64,000 bases of DNA from assembly GCA_016808115.1 (NCBI GenBank), contig JAEQBH010000659.1, forward strand, positions 310,001 through 374,000, given 5' to 3'. The notes below the pieces were generated by a model, which was given only the letters and a program-made list of their open reading frames with translations, was not told where the DNA came from and searched no databases. Both the position numbers and the translations under genes were made by a program. The stretch comes from Tetrastigma voinierianum (Eukaryota; Streptophyta; Magnoliopsida; Vitales; Vitaceae). Below, piece after piece: positions 59,321 to 64,000 of the stretch (position 1 is the stretch's first letter; every line of letters begins with the position of its first letter).

Positions 59321-61010
59321 AAGCAGGGGGATGTTGACCTTTACTTGCCTCAACACTTCTAACATTTTCAGCTTGATTAATGGCCTTCTTTTTAGCTTTT
59401 AGTGCTTGAGGAAAAGGTGGGGGTGTGCTATTTTTCACTACAGTCTGCTTGATCACCACCTCCTTTAGTTCAGTTTCTTTAGCTTCCTGGCCTTGTTCTA
59501 CTGCTTTGGGTGCTGTCTGTTTGAGGTCTTTGCCACTTCTCAATGTGATGATTGCCTTAACTTCATCCATCCTAGAATTTGGCTCACTGGAGGAGCTCAC
59601 TTCATGTAATCCCTTGGGATTTGGTTGTGTCTGAGAGGGGAATTTCCCCTTTTCCTGCACCTGCTGCTGGTTGGATAGTCTTTAGATTGAATACTGCAAG
59701 TTGTCATATTTTTGGGAAATTTAAACGTAATTTGTCGTCTTTTGAAATTTAAAGTGTAGGTTGTTCATTTTCTTATTAAGTGTACTTTCCTCATGTCAAT
59801 TCTTTGTGATTAACTGGGCATTCAACGCCTTTGTTCCCTCCACAAGTTACCACCACCTTGCTCAAGTTCATAATAAAAGCGTTCAACTGGAGATGAAGAT
59901 GGTGGTGGCTGTGGCTGGCTGAGATCCATCTTTGCTGTTATGCAAGCCGGGAGGCACATAAGGAAAAGGAGGTTTTGGCTTAGAGAGAGGTTTGGTGGTT
60001 TCCTCCGAGTGGGGTTGTAGGTATTGTATGGTTGTGGCTGGTGGCTTGTATTGGCCTACTGCATTGGCTTGTTCAGCCACAGAAAGTCCTAATTGAAGGA
60101 ACATTTGGGCGTGCTCCTCGCCCGGTGCTCGATGGATTGACAGGTTAAACGCATGTTCCAAGGAGTTAGAAAGTGGATGCCCTTCAGTCATTTCACTCAT
60201 ACCAAATGTTTGATTCTCATTTCAAGCTCTTCCAACCTCCTAGCCAAGGTGAATAGCTTTTCTTTCATCTCCATGTCCTCACGAGGAAGCGAGTATATGC
60301 CTCCCCTTTGATTTGGTGGTGGCCCCTCGTCACATCTGTCTCCACAAGTTTGGCTCGTCGAGCTTTGGAGGTTTTCAGCGCATAGTTAAGGAAGTCCATG
60401 GCTTAAGTCGGATTCTTGCTGGCAGGGGAAGTCCCCTCCACACATGGTCTCGATAATTGCTTCATGGCGAGAGACATTCCATCATGAGTGGTTGACCAAC
60501 ATCCATGTATGAAAACCATGGTGTGGCATGCACGGATAGTTTCCATATATCTCTCCCAGTCATTGGTAGAACTCTCATTATCATAGGTACATAAATGTAT
60601 AGAATTGCCTCTTATTTGTTGGTCTGTGTGCATTGAAGAACTTTTTCAAAAACTCTGCCTATAGTTCTTCCCAATTCCGGATGGTTCTTGGCCTTAAAGA
60701 ATTAAGCCAAATTTTGGCTTTGTCTTTGAGGGTTAAGGGAAAGGCCTTCAACTTAAGTAGATCCATATCGATTTCACCCTCCTTGAAAGTTGTGTAAACT
60801 TCCTCAAACTCCCGGATGTGTGTGTATGGATTCTCATTTAGCCATGGAAGGTTGGGAACAGAGGGCGCAAATAAGACATGGCGACCATCTTACGCATGAG
60901 GTGCACTCGCCTTGGTGGGTGTATATGGTCCCTCATTGACATGTAGGCATTGGGGTTTCTTGGTATCCCCTACTGACTTTGTTGCTCCTCAAGTGGAGGC
61001 TCCATCTTAT
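59320..61010 (-). pseudogene. Element I gag
   Basis: The chosen start is ATG near 61,009 (MEPPLEEQQSQ), matching D's MDPPL start. On the minus strand the capsid region around 60,650-60,850 encodes, over several frames, the LLKLKAFPLTLKDKAKIWL and SLRPRTI blocks. Near 60,200 a MSEMTEGHPLS frame begins a segment with PKPPFPYVPPG. At 59,319-59,660, GKFPSQTQPNPKG and AIITLRSGKDL mark the gag C-terminus. A segment at about 59,680-59,880 is AT-rich and unrecognised. No zinc knuckle is obvious. Confidence 0.8.
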
Positions 61011-61330
61011 TACTATGTAAAATGACTTCACACCCTTGTTCTGGTGGAGCCCTTTGGTTCTCCTCTAGCACACTGTAGTGGTCCTATCGAGTGTTGCATA
61101 AAAGTCACAGGAACACAACCTGGCTTGATAGAAACCAAAACAAGGCTACCAAAAGGGTTATAGTTAGTTAAACTTAAAGCAGAAAAGCGGGTATCACACC
61201 GGTATAAACATTCAATTTCCCTACGAGTGAACTGTAAATGAGGAAAAATGGTAAATTTAATAAGGAATGAGAATTCACGCAATACTTTGTGATGGATCAT
61301 AGTTCAACAACTTCTCAGCTCATTTCTGGC
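61011..61330 (-). other. Element I 5' leader
   Basis: About 320 bases between gag and primer site. The minus-strand open frame at 61,028-61,300 shows no family resemblance; I treat it as chance. Confidence 0.5.
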
Positions 61331-61348
61331 CATCCGCTGACGACACCA
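61331..61348 (-). other. Element I primer-binding site (tRNA-Asp type)
   Basis: The complement reads TGGTGTCGTCAGCGGATG, an altered TGGCGCCGTTGCCGGGG, three bases from the LTR end exactly as in D (31,098). Confidence 0.65.
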
Positions 61349-61351
61349 TTT

Positions 61352-62663
61352 TGATTAGTGCCCACGGTAAAGTGTATCGGAATCAACAAAATTTATATCC
61401 TACGATTCTTACCCTAAAGTAGCAGAAGCTCTTGTAGTATAATAATCAGGTCGAACTCAGGGATGGGTTTTCTTCATGTGAAGTGAGTCACAATTGACTG
61501 AAAATGGTGTTTCCACTTTGGATTTGGGGTTTCTTGTAAAAACAGTGGGGTTGATGGCTTGAAAAACCGTAATTGTAGGGAAATAAAGTGTAAAAGAAAT
61601 CCTTGAAGTTTCAGGCCACTGGGCTTAGGGTTCTAAGGCAACTATAATGTCCTCGAGGTCTTTCACCGTTAGGAGGATGACCTATAGTCATTTCCTGAAT
61701 CGGATCTATGTTTAGCCATAAAGAGGCCCGAACCACTAAAAGTTTTTCTCTAGTATCGGCATTTATTAACCATTAATGTTTGGCAGTTAAAAGCTGGCCT
61801 TAGGATCTAACAGCGAGAACAAATAAATGGCAGCTAAGTTAGCATCGAGTGGATCTGGCAATAAGTATCCAGCAAGCGCTGAAAACGCAGTCGCGGCTAC
61901 TCAGGGTACATCATAGAGATTCAAACCTAACGTGAGATGCAGTAACATAAATGATAATAAATGCCTGCGTTGGCAACAGGAGGACAGTGCTTTACCTCAA
62001 AACTTCCACCTAGTGGCCCTCCTCTTCAAGGATGAGAGGGGTTTAGCCGAGCATCCCTTGAGTTGTCATCCTCAAGAGGTGTTTGGTTGGTGAGAAAATG
62101 CGAGAAAGGGAAAGAAAAATGAGAGAAAATCACACCTACGAGAAAGGCGAAAGCTTTAGGCGCTAATTTGTGATTGATGGATTGATTGATTTTACAAAGC
62201 TGTGAGGCTTCTATCTTGCTCAGTCAAGGAAATTACAAAAGTATGAAACGACAAAATACATTGAGGAAATTTGGTACAAAACCATAAGCAGTCAAAAAGT
62301 AAAGTCGGCCACGTAGCGAGAGGTTAGGAAATTTGCGAGTTGCGAAATTCTCTGATTCTGAAAATTCGGCATCCTTGCCAAAATCTCTGCAATGCTCACT
62401 CTCCCTCTGTATTTAGCTCCAATTTGCCTTCTGCTTTGTACATGCAGCTTTGAGTTCGGCTCGGGTTCTTCGTATTTGAATTGGCTTGAAGATAATGGTG
62501 TAATTGGCTTGCAAAACTGCAAAAAATATCCACAACATATGATTAGTAGTATAGCCGGGACCTTAGTGTATCAATTGGGTTATTTAAGTTGATTAGTACA
62601 CAAAAAGTGCTCAAAACCTGTAATGAACAGGGCTCAAAACAACACTATTTGAGCCTTCAATCA
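61352..62663 (-). repeat. Element I 5' LTR
   Basis: On the plus strand it runs from TGATTAGTGCCC to CCTTCAATCA. Its inner end aligns with G ('atcaacaaaatttgtatcct', 'cagggatgggttttcttcat') and its outer end with window bases 1-361. At 1,312 bp it is somewhat shorter than D's. The TATATAAG box seen in D, G and the solo LTR in A is not visible here (the equivalent place near 62,210 is changed). Confidence 0.85.
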
Positions 62664-63551
62664 ACTCTCGTGACACGGAGATGGAGAATCACGAGTGCGG
62701 GAGCAATTCCTGCCGTGGTATGGTAGACTATGCTGGAACTAATGAACTCCGAAGATTACTCGGATAGATCCAATAACTTAGTCATTGTGTGCAGATAGTT
62801 AGATGAAGTATCAATTTAATCGCTCAGAGGTTTCTCCTCTTTCTGATGAAATGATTCTGATCCCCTGTTTGCATAGATCTAATCAAGGAGATGGAGAATT
62901 TCAACAGCATCAAAGGATGATGTGCTAGTTAAATTGGAGAAGGTTGGAATATCTTGTCTATGGGGGCAAGAATTCTTCAGCCTTAAGATTTGGGTGTGAA
63001 GTACTGAAAGGAAAAATACCCAAATCTTATAAAAAGAAAGATCTATCTTCAATGCTTGATTAACCCATGAGTCAGAGAAAAGGAACATGAATATCTAATT
63101 AGTGAAATGTATGGTTAGGGAGAAATCAAACTACACCACAATGGATCTTTGACAAATTCCAGCTTTCAATGTGACAGCTACTTATTTCAGGAAATGATCT
63201 GAGAAATTAACAATTATTCATTGGTCTATTTCCCAGTGTTGTCTCACTCAATGAACTATCAAATCCACTTTTATTAAATTCTTTATGTATACTAGTGAAA
63301 TTATTTTAGTATTACATTATTAATTCTCTCATCATTTTAACATTGGAGGTTAAATAGTAAGGATCTTAAGTAGTTAGGTTAGTTAATCTTTTGATTTACC
63401 ATCAATCCTCGTGGGAACGATATCTGGACTTAAAAATCCACTTTTATTACTTGTATAACCTGTGCACTTGTAATGATTTAGACCAAACTCAATTTTTAAT
63501 GAATCCATTTTACAAAAAGGACAAACACATATTTTAATCAAAATCAGTCAT
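62664..63551 (+). repeat. LTR fragment of element K (Athila-like), 3' part
   Basis: It resembles the last 900 bp of the C LTR: 'gatctaatcaagg', 'tttgggtgtgaagtactgaa', then 'cgtgggaacgatatctggac' and 'ttttattacttgtataacc' near 63,411-63,460. It ends CAGTCATCA before a primer-like site. Its 5' part is missing because element I is inserted at 62,663; it should lie left of the window. Confidence 0.68.
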
Positions 63552-63562
63552 CAACAAGTTTT

Positions 63563-63578
63563 TGGCGACTGTGCCGGG
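63563..63578 (+). other. Element K primer-binding site (tRNA-Asp type)
   Basis: TGGCGACTGTGCCGGG, after the LTR end and a short spacer. It is cut directly by the next LTR. Confidence 0.65.
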
Positions 63579-64000
63579 TGATGAGTCTTAAACTCATCTA
63601 TTTTTAATCCATTTTTATGGCTTATTTTTAGTATATTAAGATATGTTTTAATGCCAAATTATGGATTATTCACCAACTTTGTGTTTTGCAGGTTTTAATT
63701 TAAAAATGAGAAAATTTAAGCAAGAAAGAAGAAAAGAAACGATTACGTGATCATGTGTGACGAGTTACGTATTATTATGACAAACGTTCAAGCAAATGGC
63801 TAAGGAAATGTCGGGACAATATTTCTTTTTTGTCGCAACCTGCGGGGCTGAATATAGAGAGAAGAGTTATGTCACGAAAAATGACAGCGTGTCGCGACAG
63901 GAACATGAGGAAGAATGTGAGTGAGGATGGGACGAGAAAGATGATGTTCGCGTGATGCTTCTTATGTTGGATGTCGAAGCAGGAAAACTTGTTTTCATTG
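63579..64000 (+). repeat. Start of another C-family LTR (cut by window end)
   Basis: TGATGAGTCTTAAACTCAT, then 'tttttaatccattttt' and 'ggctta', matches the start of both C LTRs (22,551 and 40,994). Further on it has the family's GTCGCGAC motif (63,891-63,898) and 'gtcgcaac'. It abuts K's primer site without spacer. Confidence 0.75.

Overview
The window reads as intergenic, repeat-saturated DNA from a flowering-plant nuclear genome. I recognise no host gene, rRNA or tRNA gene. Almost every stretch can be assigned to LTR retrotransposons of the Ty3/gypsy superfamily. Two kinds are present: Athila-like elements (tRNA-Asp-type primer sites, an extra ORF after pol) and Tekay/Del-like chromoviruses (initiator-Met primer sites, LTRs opening TGTAA). 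All coding regions are broken by stops and small indels. The longest clean domain block is an RNase H segment at 29,048-29,503. The species cannot be told from these repeats alone.

Layout: the elements are nested like Russian dolls. Outermost is K, an Athila-like LTR fragment (62,664-63,551). It is interrupted by I, an Athila-like element on the minus strand running from before base 1 (3' LTR, 1-361) to its 5' LTR (61,352-62,663). I is split by A (about 971-44,540, minus strand, Tekay-like), by solo LTR H (45,235-49,478) and by a truncated LTR L (50,767 to about 54,770) that itself carries solo LTR G (52,963-54,479).

Each LTR of A carries one guest. B (1,255-11,953, plus, chromovirus-like) sits in the 3' LTR and C (22,551-43,739, plus, Athila-like) in the 5' LTR, so each A LTR preserves the other's empty site. 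A's pol also carries a solo LTR of the I/D family (about 17,045-18,529). C's integrase is split by D (29,538-36,775, plus), a short relative of I that kept gag and protease but lost RT, RNase H and integrase. The deepest chain is K > I > A > C > D. A further C-family LTR begins at 63,579.

Functionally these are remains of reverse-transcribing elements: Gag for particle formation, protease-RT-RNase H-integrase for copying and insertion, LTR promoters (TATA boxes seen in several LTRs), and in the Athila-like ones a proline-rich ORF2 of unknown role. The most unusual signals are family-specific clusters of palindromic motifs in the LTRs of both Athila-like families, a G-box-bearing minisatellite inside solo LTR H, and a roughly 0.8 kb block that differs between the two LTRs of C and contains the TATA box only in the 3' copy. 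Element boundaries are firm where TG/CA ends, primer sites, polypurine tracts or target duplications are visible, and approximate elsewhere.
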